Under the pieces are notes generated by a model. The model was not told where the DNA came from. It ran no database searches and was given only the letters and a program-made list of their open reading frames with translations. A stretch of 64,000 bases of DNA from Flavobacterium cheongpyeongense (GTDB lineage Bacteria; Bacteroidota; Bacteroidia; Flavobacteriales; Flavobacteriaceae), in NCBI RefSeq assembly GCF_003202435.1, contig NZ_QJHK01000003.1, forward strand, positions 186,001 through 250,000. The letters are read 5' to 3'. Every line of letters begins with the position of its first letter. Positions within the stretch are counted from its first letter, which is position 1. This document shows, piece after piece, positions 55,084-64,000 of the stretch. The position numbers and the translations under genes were made by a program.

Positions 55084-55626
55084 ATGTCAAGAATAGGTAA
55101 AAGCCCAATTGTAATCCCTGCTGGTGTAACTGTAGAAGTTAAAGACGGTATTATTACAGTAAAAGGAAAAAAAGGTCAACTAACTCAGGAGTTTTCGGAC
55201 GTAACTGTGACAGTTGAAGGCGATCAAGCTTTAGTAGAAAGATCGTCTGATCATAAAGACCAAAGAGCAAAACATGGATTATACAGATCTTTAATCAGTA
55301 ATATGATTGTTGGTGTATCTGAAGGTTTTACAAAAGAACTTGAATTAGTTGGTGTTGGTTACAGAGCTTCAAACCAAGGTCAAAAATTAGATTTAGCTCT
55401 TGGATATTCTCACAATATTGTTTTAGAAGTTGCTCCGGAAGTAGTGGTAGAAACAATATCTGAAAAAGGTAAAAACCCTATCGTAAAATTAACATCATTT
55501 GACAAACAACTTTTAGGTCAGGTAGCTGCGAAAATCAGAGGTTTCCGTAAGCCTGAGCCATACAAAGGAAAAGGTGTTAAATTTGTAGGTGAAGTATTAA
55601 GAAGAAAAGCAGGTAAATCAGCTTAA
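55084..55626 (+). CDS. rplF: 50S ribosomal protein L6
   Basis: 180 residues: [11 protein letters not shown] at the start and [10 protein letters not shown] near the end. It lies near the sarcin-ricin loop and factor-binding site. Confidence 0.98.
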   Translation: MSRIGKSPIVIPAGVTVEVKDGIITVKGKKGQLTQEFSDVTVTVEGDQALVERSSDHKDQRAKHGLYRSLISNMIVGVSEGFTKELELVGVGYRASNQGQKLDLALGYSHNIVLEVAPEVVVETISEKGKNPIVKLTSFDKQLLGQVAAKIRGFRKPEPYKGKGVKFVGEVLRRKAGKSA

Positions 55627-55637
55627 AAAATAAGATT

Positions 55638-55988
55638 ATGTCATTAACAAAATCTGATAGAAGACAGAGAATTAGATTCAGAATTAGAAAATCGATTAGT
55701 GGTACTGCTGCTAACCCAAGATTATCTGTATTTAGAAGTAACAAAGAAATTTACGCTCAACTTATTGATGATGTGAATGGAGTTACTATTTTAGCTGCAT
55801 CTTCAAGAGAAAAAGAAATAGGAAAAGGTACTAACGTTGAAGTAGCTGCTGCAGTTGGAAAACTAGTTGCTGAAAAAGCGTTAAAAGCCGGGATTGATAC
55901 CATCACTTTTGACAGAGGTGGATATTTATATCACGGTCGTATTAAATCATTAGCAGAAGGCGCAAGAGCGGCTGGACTTAAATTCTAA
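55638..55988 (+). CDS. rplR: 50S ribosomal protein L18
   Basis: 116 residues: [11 protein letters not shown] and [12 protein letters not shown]. It binds 5S rRNA with L5. Six bases before rpsE. Confidence 0.97.
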   Translation: MSLTKSDRRQRIRFRIRKSISGTAANPRLSVFRSNKEIYAQLIDDVNGVTILAASSREKEIGKGTNVEVAAAVGKLVAEKALKAGIDTITFDRGGYLYHGRIKSLAEGARAAGLKF

Positions 55989-55994
55989 TATATT

Positions 55995-56516
55995 ATGTCT
56001 AAATACAAAAATGTAGAATTGGTAAAACCAAGTGGTCTTGAACTTAAAGATCGTCTGGTAAGTGTAAATCGTGTTACTAAAGTTACAAAAGGAGGTAGAG
56101 CTTTCGGTTTTTCTGCTATTGTAGTGGTAGGTGATGAAAACGGAGTAGTTGGTCACGGATTAGGAAAATCTAAAGACGTTTCTGAAGCAATTGCGAAAGC
56201 AGTAGAAGATGCTAAGAAAAATTTAGTAAAAATTCCTTTGAACGGTCAATCTGTTCCTCACGAACAAAAAGGTAAGTTTGGTGGTGCACGTGTATTCTTA
56301 ATTCCTGCTTCTCATGGTACAGGGGTTATTGCTGGTGGAGCTGTACGTTCAGTTCTGGAATCAGTAGGTATTCATGATGTATTATCAAAATCTCAGGGAT
56401 CATCAAATCCTCATAACGTAGTGAAAGCAACTTTTGATGCTTTATTACAAATGAGAAGCGCTTATACTGTTGCAAAACAAAGAGGTGTTTCTTTAGAAAA
56501 AGTTTTTAAAGGTTAA
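55995..56516 (+). CDS. rpsE: 30S ribosomal protein S5
   Basis: 173 residues. The RNA-binding domain ([19 protein letters not shown]) and G-V-I-A-G-G-A-V-R segment are typical; the loop that carries spectinomycin-resistance changes is unaltered as far as can be read. Confidence 0.97.
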   Translation: MSKYKNVELVKPSGLELKDRLVSVNRVTKVTKGGRAFGFSAIVVVGDENGVVGHGLGKSKDVSEAIAKAVEDAKKNLVKIPLNGQSVPHEQKGKFGGARVFLIPASHGTGVIAGGAVRSVLESVGIHDVLSKSQGSSNPHNVVKATFDALLQMRSAYTVAKQRGVSLEKVFKG

Positions 56517-56528
56517 TTCAAGGAAATT

Positions 56529-56711
56529 ATGGCTAAATTATTAGTAAAACAAGTAAGAAGCAAAATCAACTGTCCTCTTTCTCAAAAGAGAGGTTTGGAA
56601 GCTTTGGGTCTACGTAAAATGGGACAAGTTGTAGAGCATGATTCAAACCCTGCTATCCTTGGGATGATAAACAAAGTTAAACACTTAGTTTCTGTAGAAG
56701 AAGCTAAATAA
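56529..56711 (+). CDS. rpmD: 50S ribosomal protein L30
   Basis: 60 residues: [10 protein letters not shown] and [10 protein letters not shown]. Normal small single-domain protein. Confidence 0.96.
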   Translation: MAKLLVKQVRSKINCPLSQKRGLEALGLRKMGQVVEHDSNPAILGMINKVKHLVSVEEAK

Positions 56712-56722
56712 CAAATACTGTT

Positions 56723-57175
56723 ATGAATTTAAGTAACTTACAGCCAGCTGAAGGGTCAACGCACAATCAAAATAAAAGATTAGGTAGAGGAGAGGGTTCT
56801 GGAAAAGGTGGTACTTCTGCAAGAGGTCACAAAGGTGCAAAATCTCGTTCTGGTTATTCTAAAAAGATTGGTTTTGAAGGAGGGCAAATGCCACTTCAAA
56901 GACGTGTGCCTAAGTTTGGTTTCACAAACATCAACCGTAAAGAATACGAAGGTGTTAATTTAGATACGCTTCAATTATTAGTAGATAATGGTGTAATTAC
57001 TGACTCTGTTTCAATGACAGATTTCGTATCAAACCGTTTGGCTACAAAAAATGAAATCGTTAAGATTTTAGGTAGAGGAGAATTGAAAGCAAAATTAAAA
57101 GTAACTGCTCACAAATTTACTGCTACTGCAAAAGCTGCTATTGAAGCTGCTGGTGGAGAAGCTGTAACAATATAA
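56723..57175 (+). CDS. rplO: 50S ribosomal protein L15
   Basis: 150 residues. Its long flexible glycine/arginine-rich N-terminus (R-L-G-R-G-E-G-S-G-K-G-G-T-S-A-R-G-H-K-G) is typical. Twelve bases before secY. Confidence 0.97.
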   Translation: MNLSNLQPAEGSTHNQNKRLGRGEGSGKGGTSARGHKGAKSRSGYSKKIGFEGGQMPLQRRVPKFGFTNINRKEYEGVNLDTLQLLVDNGVITDSVSMTDFVSNRLATKNEIVKILGRGELKAKLKVTAHKFTATAKAAIEAAGGEAVTI

Positions 57176-57187
57176 TTTTTCTATTGT

Positions 57188-58534
57188 ATGAAGAAATTTA
57201 TTGAATCAATAAGTAATGTTTGGAAAATCGAAGAACTGAAAAACAGAATCCTGATTACATTAGGTTTGCTTTTAGTATATCGTTTTGGAGCACACGTTAC
57301 GCTTCCTGGAATTGATGCAACTCAATTGACTGGTTTAGCGGGACAAACAAAAAATGGTTTAGGATCCATCTTAGACATGTTCACCGGAGGTGCTTTTTCT
57401 AAAGCTTCAGTTTTTGCTTTAGGTATCATGCCTTATATTTCTGCGTCTATTGTTGTTCAGTTAATGGGAATTGCGATTCCATATTTGCAAAAACTTCAAA
57501 ACGATGGGGAGAGTGGTAGAAAAAAAATTAATCAAATTACACGTTGGTTAACTATTGCTATTACATTGGTTCAAGGTCCAACTTATATCTATAATTTATA
57601 CAGAACACTTCCTGGTAATGCTTTTTTGTTAGGATTTAACTCTCCGGAGTTTTTGTTTTCTTCTGTTATTATCTTGGTTACCGGTACTATTTTTGCTATG
57701 TGGCTTGGAGAAAAAATTACAGATAAAGGTATTGGAAATGGAATTTCATTATTAATTATGGTTGGTATCTTAGCTCGCTTACCACAAGCTTTTATACAAG
57801 AATTTACAACCAGAGTTACCAATAATAACGGTGGTCCAATGTTATTGGTTATTGAAATTATTGTATGGTTACTTGTTATTATTTCTTGTGTATTGCTTAC
57901 AATGGCAGTACGTAGGATTCCAGTTCAGTATGCTCGTCGTACAACTACGGGAGATTACGAGCAGGATTTAGCAGGTGGTAACAGACAATGGATTCCGCTT
58001 AAGCTTAATGCTTCTGGGGTTATGCCAATCATTTTTGCTCAGGCAATCATGTTTATTCCTGCTGCTGTGGCTGGATTATCTAAATCTGATACATCACAAT
58101 CTATCGTTGGGGCATTTAGTAATATGTTCGGTTTTTGGTATAATTTTGTATTTGCAACTTTAATTATTGTATTTACTTTCTTTTACACTGCTATTACTGT
58201 ACCTACTAATAAAATGGCCGATGATTTAAAAAGAAGTGGTGGTTTTATTCCAGGAGTTCGTCCAGGAACTGAAACTTCAGAATTTCTTGATAAAGTGATG
58301 TCTTTAATAACTTTCCCAGGATCTTTATTCCTTGCTTTAATTGCTGTGTTCCCAGCTATTGTTGTAAGTGTTATGGATGTACAACAGTCTTGGGCAATGT
58401 TTTTTGGAGGTACCTCATTAATAATTATGGTTGGAGTTGCAATAGATACTATTCAACAGATCAATTCATACTTGTTAAACAAACATTATGATGGTTTAAT
58501 GAAGACTGGTAAAAATAGAAAAGCGGTAGCTTAA
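57188..58534 (+). CDS. secY: Preprotein translocase subunit SecY
   Basis: 448 residues with ten membrane spans. The plug region after the first span, the I-M-P-Y-I-S-A-S-I segment, and the cytoplasmic arginine loop P-G-V-R-P-G are present. It is followed directly by infA; no adk or map gene lies between as in many other bacteria (adk is at 15 kb). Confidence 0.98.
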   Translation: MKKFIESISNVWKIEELKNRILITLGLLLVYRFGAHVTLPGIDATQLTGLAGQTKNGLGSILDMFTGGAFSKASVFALGIMPYISASIVVQLMGIAIPYLQKLQNDGESGRKKINQITRWLTIAITLVQGPTYIYNLYRTLPGNAFLLGFNSPEFLFSSVIILVTGTIFAMWLGEKITDKGIGNGISLLIMVGILARLPQAFIQEFTTRVTNNNGGPMLLVIEIIVWLLVIISCVLLTMAVRRIPVQYARRTTTGDYEQDLAGGNRQWIPLKLNASGVMPIIFAQAIMFIPAAVAGLSKSDTSQSIVGAFSNMFGFWYNFVFATLIIVFTFFYTAITVPTNKMADDLKRSGGFIPGVRPGTETSEFLDKVMSLITFPGSLFLALIAVFPAIVVSVMDVQQSWAMFFGGTSLIIMVGVAIDTIQQINSYLLNKHYDGLMKTGKNRKAVA

Positions 58535-58541
58535 TATATTT

Positions 58542-58757
58542 ATGGCAAAACAATCAGCAATAGAACAAGACGGATCAATCATTGAAGCATTGTCAAATGC
58601 AATGTTCCGTGTAGAATTAGAAAATGGACATATTGTAATTGCTCATATTTCTGGAAAAATGCGTATGCATTACATCAAATTATTACCTGGTGATAAAGTG
58701 AAACTGGAAATGAGCCCTTATGATTTGTCAAAAGCAAGAATTACTTATCGATATTAA
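58542..58757 (+). CDS. infA: Translation initiation factor IF-1
   Basis: 71 residues with the S1-like OB fold: [21 protein letters not shown] and [11 protein letters not shown]. Normal length. Confidence 0.98.
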   Translation: MAKQSAIEQDGSIIEALSNAMFRVELENGHIVIAHISGKMRMHYIKLLPGDKVKLEMSPYDLSKARITYRY

Positions 58758-58769
58758 AGGATATTCACT

Positions 58770-58886
58770 ATGAAAGTTAGAGCATCAGTAAAAAAGAGAA
58801 GTGCCGAGTGCATTATCGTGCGTAGAAAAGGGAGACTGTACGTAATAAACAAAAAGAATCCTAGATTTAAACAAAGACAAGGATAA
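58770..58886 (+). CDS. rpmJ: 50S ribosomal protein L36 (zinc-free form)
   Basis: 38 residues from ATG 58770 to TAA 58886: it starts [10 protein letters not shown] and ends K-Q-R-Q-G. The zinc ribbon is lost: only C14 remains and the other metal positions are Ser, Asn and Phe. It lies 12 bases after infA and two bases before rpsM. Confidence 0.97.
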
Positions 58887-58888
58887 TT

Positions 58889-59263
58889 ATGGCAAGAATA
58901 GCAGGGGTAGATATCCCAAAAAACAAAAGAGGTGTTATAGCACTTACGTATATCTTCGGATTAGGAAGAAGTAGAGCAATTGAGATTTTAGAGAAAGCTC
59001 AAGTTAGCCAGGATAAAAAAGTTCAAGATTGGAATGATGACGAGATCGGAGCAATTCGTGACGCAGTTGGATTTTACAAAATTGAAGGAGAATTACGTTC
59101 TGAAGTTTCTTTGAACATCAAACGTTTAATGGATATTGGATGTTACAGAGGTATCCGTCATAGATCTGGTCTTCCGTTACGAGGACAAAGAACTAAAAAC
59201 AACTCTAGAACAAGAAAAGGTAAAAGAAAAACTGTTGCTAACAAGAAAAAAGCAACTAAATAA
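58889..59263 (+). CDS. rpsM: 30S ribosomal protein S13
   Basis: 124 residues: [10 protein letters not shown] and the [17 protein letters not shown] segment. First gene of the alpha-type cluster. Confidence 0.97.
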   Translation: MARIAGVDIPKNKRGVIALTYIFGLGRSRAIEILEKAQVSQDKKVQDWNDDEIGAIRDAVGFYKIEGELRSEVSLNIKRLMDIGCYRGIRHRSGLPLRGQRTKNNSRTRKGKRKTVANKKKATK

Positions 59264-59271
59264 TAAGTAAT

Positions 59272-59655
59272 ATGGCTAAAGCAACTGCAAAAAAACGTAA
59301 AGTTATCGTTGAATCAACGGGTGAAGCTCATATTTCTGCCACTTTCAACAATATCATTATTTCTTTAACAAATAAGAAAGGTGAAGTTATTTCTTGGTCT
59401 TCAGCTGGTAAAATGGGTTTCAGAGGTTCTAAAAAGAATACTCCGTATGCAGCTCAAATGGCCGCAGAAGATTGTAGTAAAGTAGCTCTTGAGGCAGGAC
59501 TTAAAAAAGTTAAGGTTTATGTAAAAGGACCAGGAAACGGACGTGAGTCTGCTATTCGTTCTATTCATAACGGTGGAATTGAAGTTACAGAGATTATCGA
59601 TGTTACTCCAATGCCTCACAACGGTTGTCGTCCTCCAAAGAGACGTAGAGTTTAA
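59272..59655 (+). CDS. rpsK: 30S ribosomal protein S11
   Basis: 127 residues: [13 protein letters not shown] and the final [15 protein letters not shown] 93-base gap to rpsD follows. Confidence 0.98.
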   Translation: MAKATAKKRKVIVESTGEAHISATFNNIIISLTNKKGEVISWSSAGKMGFRGSKKNTPYAAQMAAEDCSKVALEAGLKKVKVYVKGPGNGRESAIRSIHNGGIEVTEIIDVTPMPHNGCRPPKRRRV

Positions 59656-59674
59656 TAATATATTTAAGTATAAC

Positions 59675-59729
59675 AAGGTAGAATAAACGATTATCGAAGG
59701 ATTTGACCTGAATTCATAATCTCTACCTT
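59675..59729 (+). promoter_or_regulatory. Stem-loop leader of rpsD (candidate S4 feedback site)
   Basis: AAGGTAGA (59675-59682) pairs with TCTACCTT (59722-59729). After a six-base bulge on the left, GATTAT (59689-59694) pairs with ATAATC (59716-59721), enclosing a 21-base loop that has a further AGG/CCT option. It lies in the 93-base spacer, ending 19 bases before the rpsD ATG. In E. coli S4 represses the alpha operon through its mRNA, so a binding site here is plausible; this exact structure was not recognised from a known family. Confidence 0.6.
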
Positions 59730-59748
59730 AAATTTAATTTTTTTAGAA

Positions 59749-60354
59749 ATGGCAAGATATACTGGTCCTAAAACTAGAATTGCTCGTAAATTTGGCGAAG
59801 CAATCTTCGGAGATGATAAATCTTTCGAAAAAAGAAATTACCCACCTGGACAACACGGGATGGCTAAAAAAAGAGGAAAAAAATCTGAGTATGCTGTTCA
59901 GTTAATGGAAAAGCAAAAGGCTAAATATTCTTATGGAATTTTAGAAAAACAATTCAGAGGTTTATTCAAAAAAGCATCAGCTACTAAAGGTGTTACTGGT
60001 GAAGTTCTTTTACAACTATGTGAAGCAAGATTAGATAATGTTGTTTTTAGAATGGGGATTGCTCCATCTCGTAGAGGTGCAAGACAATTGGTTTCTCACA
60101 GACACATTACCGTAAATGGTGAAGTTGTAAATATCCCTTCTTACCACCTTAAGCCTGGTGATAAAGTTGCGGTTCGTGAAAAATCTAAATCTTTAGAAGC
60201 TATCGAACGTTCTTTATCAAATTCAAGTCATGTTTATGAATGGATTACTTGGAACAATGAACTTAAAGAAGGAACTTTCGTTTCTGTACCTGCAAGACTT
60301 CAAATTCCAGAAAACATTAAAGAACAATTAATCGTAGAGTTGTACAACAAATAA
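59749..60354 (+). CDS. rpsD: 30S ribosomal protein S4 (zinc-free)
   Basis: 201 residues. The S4 domain is seen as R-L-D-N-V-V-F-R and [13 protein letters not shown]. The N-terminal zinc cysteines are absent. It is preceded by the stem-loop at 59675-59729 and followed by rpoA after 21 bases. Confidence 0.98.
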   Translation: MARYTGPKTRIARKFGEAIFGDDKSFEKRNYPPGQHGMAKKRGKKSEYAVQLMEKQKAKYSYGILEKQFRGLFKKASATKGVTGEVLLQLCEARLDNVVFRMGIAPSRRGARQLVSHRHITVNGEVVNIPSYHLKPGDKVAVREKSKSLEAIERSLSNSSHVYEWITWNNELKEGTFVSVPARLQIPENIKEQLIVELYNK

Positions 60355-60375
60355 TAATTGACTTAGTCGAAATTT

Positions 60376-61368
60376 ATGGCAATATTTAATTTTCAAAAGC
60401 CCGATAAAGTTATCATGATCGATTCAACCGATTTTGAAGGTAAATTCGAATTTAGACCTTTAGAACCTGGTTATGGATTGACAGTTGGTAATGCACTTAG
60501 AAGAGTTTTGCTTTCAGCATTAGAAGGTTATGCAATTACATCTGTTCGTATCGAGGGTGTAGATCATGAGTTTTCTACTATTTCAGGTGTTGTTGAAGAT
60601 GTTACCGAAATTATTCTTAATCTAAAACAGGTACGTTTTAAACGTCAAATTGAAGATATAGATAATGAAGCAGTTACAATTTCTGTTTCTGGTAAAGATC
60701 AATTGACAGCAGGTGATTTTCAAAAATTTATATCAGGTTTTCAAGTCCTTAATCCAGACTTAGTTATCTGTAATTTAGATTCGAAAATCAAATTGAATTT
60801 CGACTTAACAATCGAAAAGGGTAGAGGATATGTTCCTGCTGAGGAGAACAAAAAACAAAATGCGGCAATTGGTACTATTTTTACGGATTCTATTTTTACT
60901 CCGGTAAAAAATGTAAAATATGCAATTGAAAACTTCCGTGTTGAGCAAAAAACAGATTATGAAAAATTAGTTTTTGAAATTAAAACTGATGGCTCTATTA
61001 ATCCAAAAGATGCTCTTACTGAAGCTGCTAAAGTTTTAATTCACCACTTCATGTTATTTTCTGACGAAAGAATTACACTCGAGGCTGACGAAATTGCACA
61101 AACAGAATCGTATGATGAAGAGTCATTGCATATGAGACAATTGCTTAAAACTAAGCTTGTTGATATGGATTTATCTGTGAGAGCATTAAATTGCTTGAAA
61201 GCGGCTGAAGTTGATACACTTGGTGATTTAGTATCGTTCAATAAAAATGACCTAATGAAATTCCGTAATTTTGGTAAAAAATCTTTAACTGAGCTTGATG
61301 AGCTTGTTGCAGTTAAAAATTTAACTTTCGGAATGGATTTAGCTAAATACAAATTAGATAAAGAATAA
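60376..61368 (+). CDS. rpoA: RNA polymerase alpha subunit
   Basis: 330 residues. The N-terminal dimer domain ([19 protein letters not shown]) and the C-terminal DNA-contacting domain ([17 protein letters not shown] and F-G-K-K-S-L-T-E-L) are intact. Confidence 0.98.
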   Translation: MAIFNFQKPDKVIMIDSTDFEGKFEFRPLEPGYGLTVGNALRRVLLSALEGYAITSVRIEGVDHEFSTISGVVEDVTEIILNLKQVRFKRQIEDIDNEAVTISVSGKDQLTAGDFQKFISGFQVLNPDLVICNLDSKIKLNFDLTIEKGRGYVPAEENKKQNAAIGTIFTDSIFTPVKNVKYAIENFRVEQKTDYEKLVFEIKTDGSINPKDALTEAAKVLIHHFMLFSDERITLEADEIAQTESYDEESLHMRQLLKTKLVDMDLSVRALNCLKAAEVDTLGDLVSFNKNDLMKFRNFGKKSLTELDELVAVKNLTFGMDLAKYKLDKE

Positions 61369-61404
61369 TTCAATTCCGCTTGCGGGGTTAAATTTAAAAT
61401 AGCA

Positions 61405-61896
61405 ATGAGACACGGAAAAAAATTCAATCACTTAAGCAGACAGACTGGACATAGAAAAGCTATGTTGGCTAATATGGCTTGTTCTCTTATTGAGCACAAG
61501 CGTATTAATACTACTGTTGCTAAAGCTAAAGCGCTTAAACAATTCGTTGAGCCTTTAATTACAAAATCAAAAGAGGATACGACTCATAACCGTCGTATTG
61601 TTTTTGCTTACTTACGTAGCAAATATGCTGTAACTGACTTGTTCAGAGATGTAGCTGCTAAAGTTGGTGACCGTCCAGGTGGATACACTCGTATCATTAA
61701 AGTTGGAAATCGTTTGGGAGATAATGCTGATATGGCAATGATTGAACTTGTAGATTTCAATGAACTTTACAATGGTGGTAAAAAAGAAGTTAAAAAAGCA
61801 AAAAGCCGTCGTGGTGGTAAAGCTAAAAAAGCAGAGGAGACAACTCCTGAAGCTCCGGCAGCTGAATCAGAGTCGACTACTGATGCTTCTGAATAA
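61405..61896 (+). CDS. rplQ: 50S ribosomal protein L17 with acidic/alanine tail
   Basis: 163 residues. The L17 core ([17 protein letters not shown]) ends near 120. A tail of about 40 residues follows, first lysine/arginine-rich ([14 protein letters not shown]), then acidic and Ala/Ser/Thr-rich to the end. Such tails are common in Bacteroidota L17. A strong terminator follows. Confidence 0.97.
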   Translation: MRHGKKFNHLSRQTGHRKAMLANMACSLIEHKRINTTVAKAKALKQFVEPLITKSKEDTTHNRRIVFAYLRSKYAVTDLFRDVAAKVGDRPGGYTRIIKVGNRLGDNADMAMIELVDFNELYNGGKKEVKKAKSRRGGKAKKAEETTPEAPAAESESTTDASE

Positions 61897-61924
61897 TTAT
61901 GAAAGTAATGATTCTATAGAAATC

Positions 61925-61960
61925 AAGGATAAACTAATTTTTAGTTTATCCTTTTTTTTT
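61925..61960 (+). terminator. Terminator ending the ribosomal-protein cluster
   Basis: AAGGATAAACTAA pairs with TTAGTTTATCCTT (13 bp) around a TTT loop, then a long T run. It lies 28 bases after rplQ. Confidence 0.93.
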
Positions 61961-62037
61961 GATTTTTAAAAGTGGGACAGATTTAACTTATTTCAGTTCT
62001 ATGGTTTTATTTTTATGAATGAAATTTTTAAAAAATC

Positions 62038-62068
62038 TTGGAAGCACTCTTTTAAAAAAGTAAATTTG
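62038..62068 (+). promoter_or_regulatory. Promoter of carA
   Basis: TTG (62038-62040), 20 bases, TAAATTTG (62061-62068), matching the Bacteroidota consensus. The start would be near 62075, giving a leader of about 68 bases. Confidence 0.75.
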
Positions 62069-62090
62069 CAAAAAGATATCTAATACAAAT

Positions 62091-62110
62091 AAACGAGCTA
62101 CCGCTTGTTT
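62091..62110 (+). promoter_or_regulatory. Leader hairpin of carA
   Basis: AAACGAGC (62091-62098) pairs with GCTTGTTT (62103-62110), eight pairs with one G-T, loop TACC. It lies in the carA leader, 32 bases before the ATG. carA is pyrimidine- or arginine-controlled in many bacteria; no Pyr-type attenuator is evident, so the role is unknown. Confidence 0.5.
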
Positions 62111-62142
62111 TAGAAGACGATAAAAAACAATACAATTAAAGA

Positions 62143-63261
62143 ATGAAATACACAACACGACAAAGTGCCATTTTACTACTAAGCGATGGAACTATTTTTC
62201 ATGGTAAGTCTATCGGTATTAGCGGTAAGACTTTCGGAGAGGTTTGTTTTAATACTGGGATGACCGGATATCAGGAAATCTTTACTGATCCTTCTTATTT
62301 TGGTCAAATTATCGTGGCGACCAATGCTCATATTGGGAACTATGGTGTTAATGATTTGGAAATTGAATCTGATAGCGTAAAAATCGCTGGTTTAGTTTGT
62401 AAAAATTTCAGTTTTAATTATTCAAGAGAGGATGCGTCAGGAAGTTTGGAAGATTATTTTGTCAAACAAAATTTAATCTGTATATCTGATGTTGACACCA
62501 GAGCACTTGTGAGTTATATTCGTGACAACGGTGCTATGAATGCTGTTATTTGCACGGATGGTACTTCGGTTCAAGATTTGAAAAAAGAATTGGCTAATGT
62601 ACCAAATATGGAAGGTTTAGAGTTGGCTTCAAAAGTTTCAACTACGGAGCCATATTTTTTTGGTAATGAGGGTGCTAAATATAAAATTTCGGCCTTAGAT
62701 TTAGGAATTAAAAAGAATATTTTGCGAAATCTTGCAAAAAGAGATTGCTACATAAAAGTTTTTCCATATGATTCTACCTATGAAGATTTGGTTGCATTTA
62801 ATCCCGACGGGTATTTTTTGTCAAATGGTCCAGGTGATCCCGATCCGCTAAACGGTGCGATTGAGGTTGCAAAAAGAATCATTGCAGATGACAGGCCTTT
62901 GTTTGGAATTTGTTTAGGTCATCAGATTATTGCTCTGGCAAACGGAGTTCAGACATACAAAATGTTCGGTGGACACCGAGGTATTAACCATCCAGTTAAG
63001 AATGTAATAACAGGTAAAGGCGAAATTACTTCTCAAAATCATGGTTTTGCTGTAAAAAGAGAAGCATTAAATGAGCATCCGGAACTAGAACTTACACATG
63101 TGCATTTAAATGATGATTCAGTTGCAGGTATGAGAATGAAAAACAAAAATTGTTTTTCTGTACAATACCATCCAGAGGCAAGCCCTGGACCCCACGATTC
63201 ATCTTATTTATTTGATCAATTTGTTGAGAATATAAAATTAGCAGGGTCTAAAACGATGTAG
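62143..63261 (+). CDS. carA: Carbamoyl-phosphate synthase small subunit
   Basis: 372 residues. The N-terminal CarA domain (L-S-D-G-T-I-F-H-G) is followed by a class I glutamine amidotransferase with the nucleophile C in F-G-I-C-L-G-H-Q and the H/E pair in Q-Y-H-P-E-A-S-P-G-P. It supplies ammonia to CarB for arginine and pyrimidine synthesis. carB is not adjacent in this window. Confidence 0.97.
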   Translation: MKYTTRQSAILLLSDGTIFHGKSIGISGKTFGEVCFNTGMTGYQEIFTDPSYFGQIIVATNAHIGNYGVNDLEIESDSVKIAGLVCKNFSFNYSREDASGSLEDYFVKQNLICISDVDTRALVSYIRDNGAMNAVICTDGTSVQDLKKELANVPNMEGLELASKVSTTEPYFFGNEGAKYKISALDLGIKKNILRNLAKRDCYIKVFPYDSTYEDLVAFNPDGYFLSNGPGDPDPLNGAIEVAKRIIADDRPLFGICLGHQIIALANGVQTYKMFGGHRGINHPVKNVITGKGEITSQNHGFAVKREALNEHPELELTHVHLNDDSVAGMRMKNKNCFSVQYHPEASPGPHDSSYLFDQFVENIKLAGSKTM

Positions 63262-63350
63262 TTAATAAATAAAGGTGTTTAATAATGAGAATGCGTTTTT
63301 AGTATTGAATATTTTTATACTTTCGAAAAAAAAACATAATTTATTAATAA

Positions 63351-64000
<650 letters not shown>

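Overview
The window is chromosomal DNA from a Bacteroidota, most likely the genus Flavobacterium or a close relative. It is AT-rich. Ribosomal genes start without Shine-Dalgarno sequences. Several promoters fit the Bacteroidota consensus (TTTG or TTG, 19-20 bases, TAnnTTTG). The gene content (SusC/SusD pair, S46 dipeptidyl-peptidase, several TonB-linked proteins, DUF1287, alpha-2-macroglobulin) is typical of Flavobacteriaceae. No rRNA, tRNA, CRISPR array or prophage was seen.

Left third (1-18.1 kb): a large SNF2-type helicase with two SWIM motifs, cut by the window edge; an M3 metallopeptidase; a RelE/ParE-type toxin-antitoxin pair; then purE and purK separated by an ATPase/HNH pair that looks like a Septu (PtuA/PtuB) anti-phage system. 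After these come a small helical-repeat protein, a TonB-dependent receptor paired with a sorbosone/glucose-dehydrogenase-like lipoprotein, and the plus-strand genes hpt, adk, a CBS-domain membrane protein and obg. Purine synthesis and salvage genes (purE, purK, hpt, adk) form a backbone with accessory genes set into it.

Middle (18.2-44.3 kb): an S46 dipeptidyl-peptidase, a decayed IS200-type transposase between paired hairpins, a Uma2 protein, a 2,132-residue alpha-2-macroglobulin-like protein, a TPR protein, Mpl, DUF1287, GNAT, RadC, a HAD nucleotidase, a secreted unknown, RarA, a rhomboid protease and RlmB. A SusC/SusD/lipoprotein nutrient-uptake operon and an Omp85-type outer-membrane protein follow. 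The surface and periplasmic proteins suggest a life built on taking up peptides and other polymers.

Right third (44.4-64 kb): the str, S10, spc and alpha ribosomal-protein clusters in nearly canonical order (rpsL-rpsG-fusA-rpsJ / rplC ... secY-infA-rpmJ-rpsM-rpsK-rpsD-rpoA-rplQ), then carA and the start of eno. The run is broken by regulatory DNA at three places: a terminator and new promoter between rpsJ and rplC, a promoter plus hairpin between rpsN and rpsH, and a long stem-loop in front of rpsD.

Most promising for follow-up: the ATPase/HNH pair inside the purine genes with its degenerate HNH cysteines, the seven-copy heptapeptide minisatellite in the macroglobulin-like gene, the rpsD leader structure, and the recurring intergenic islands of short word repeats.
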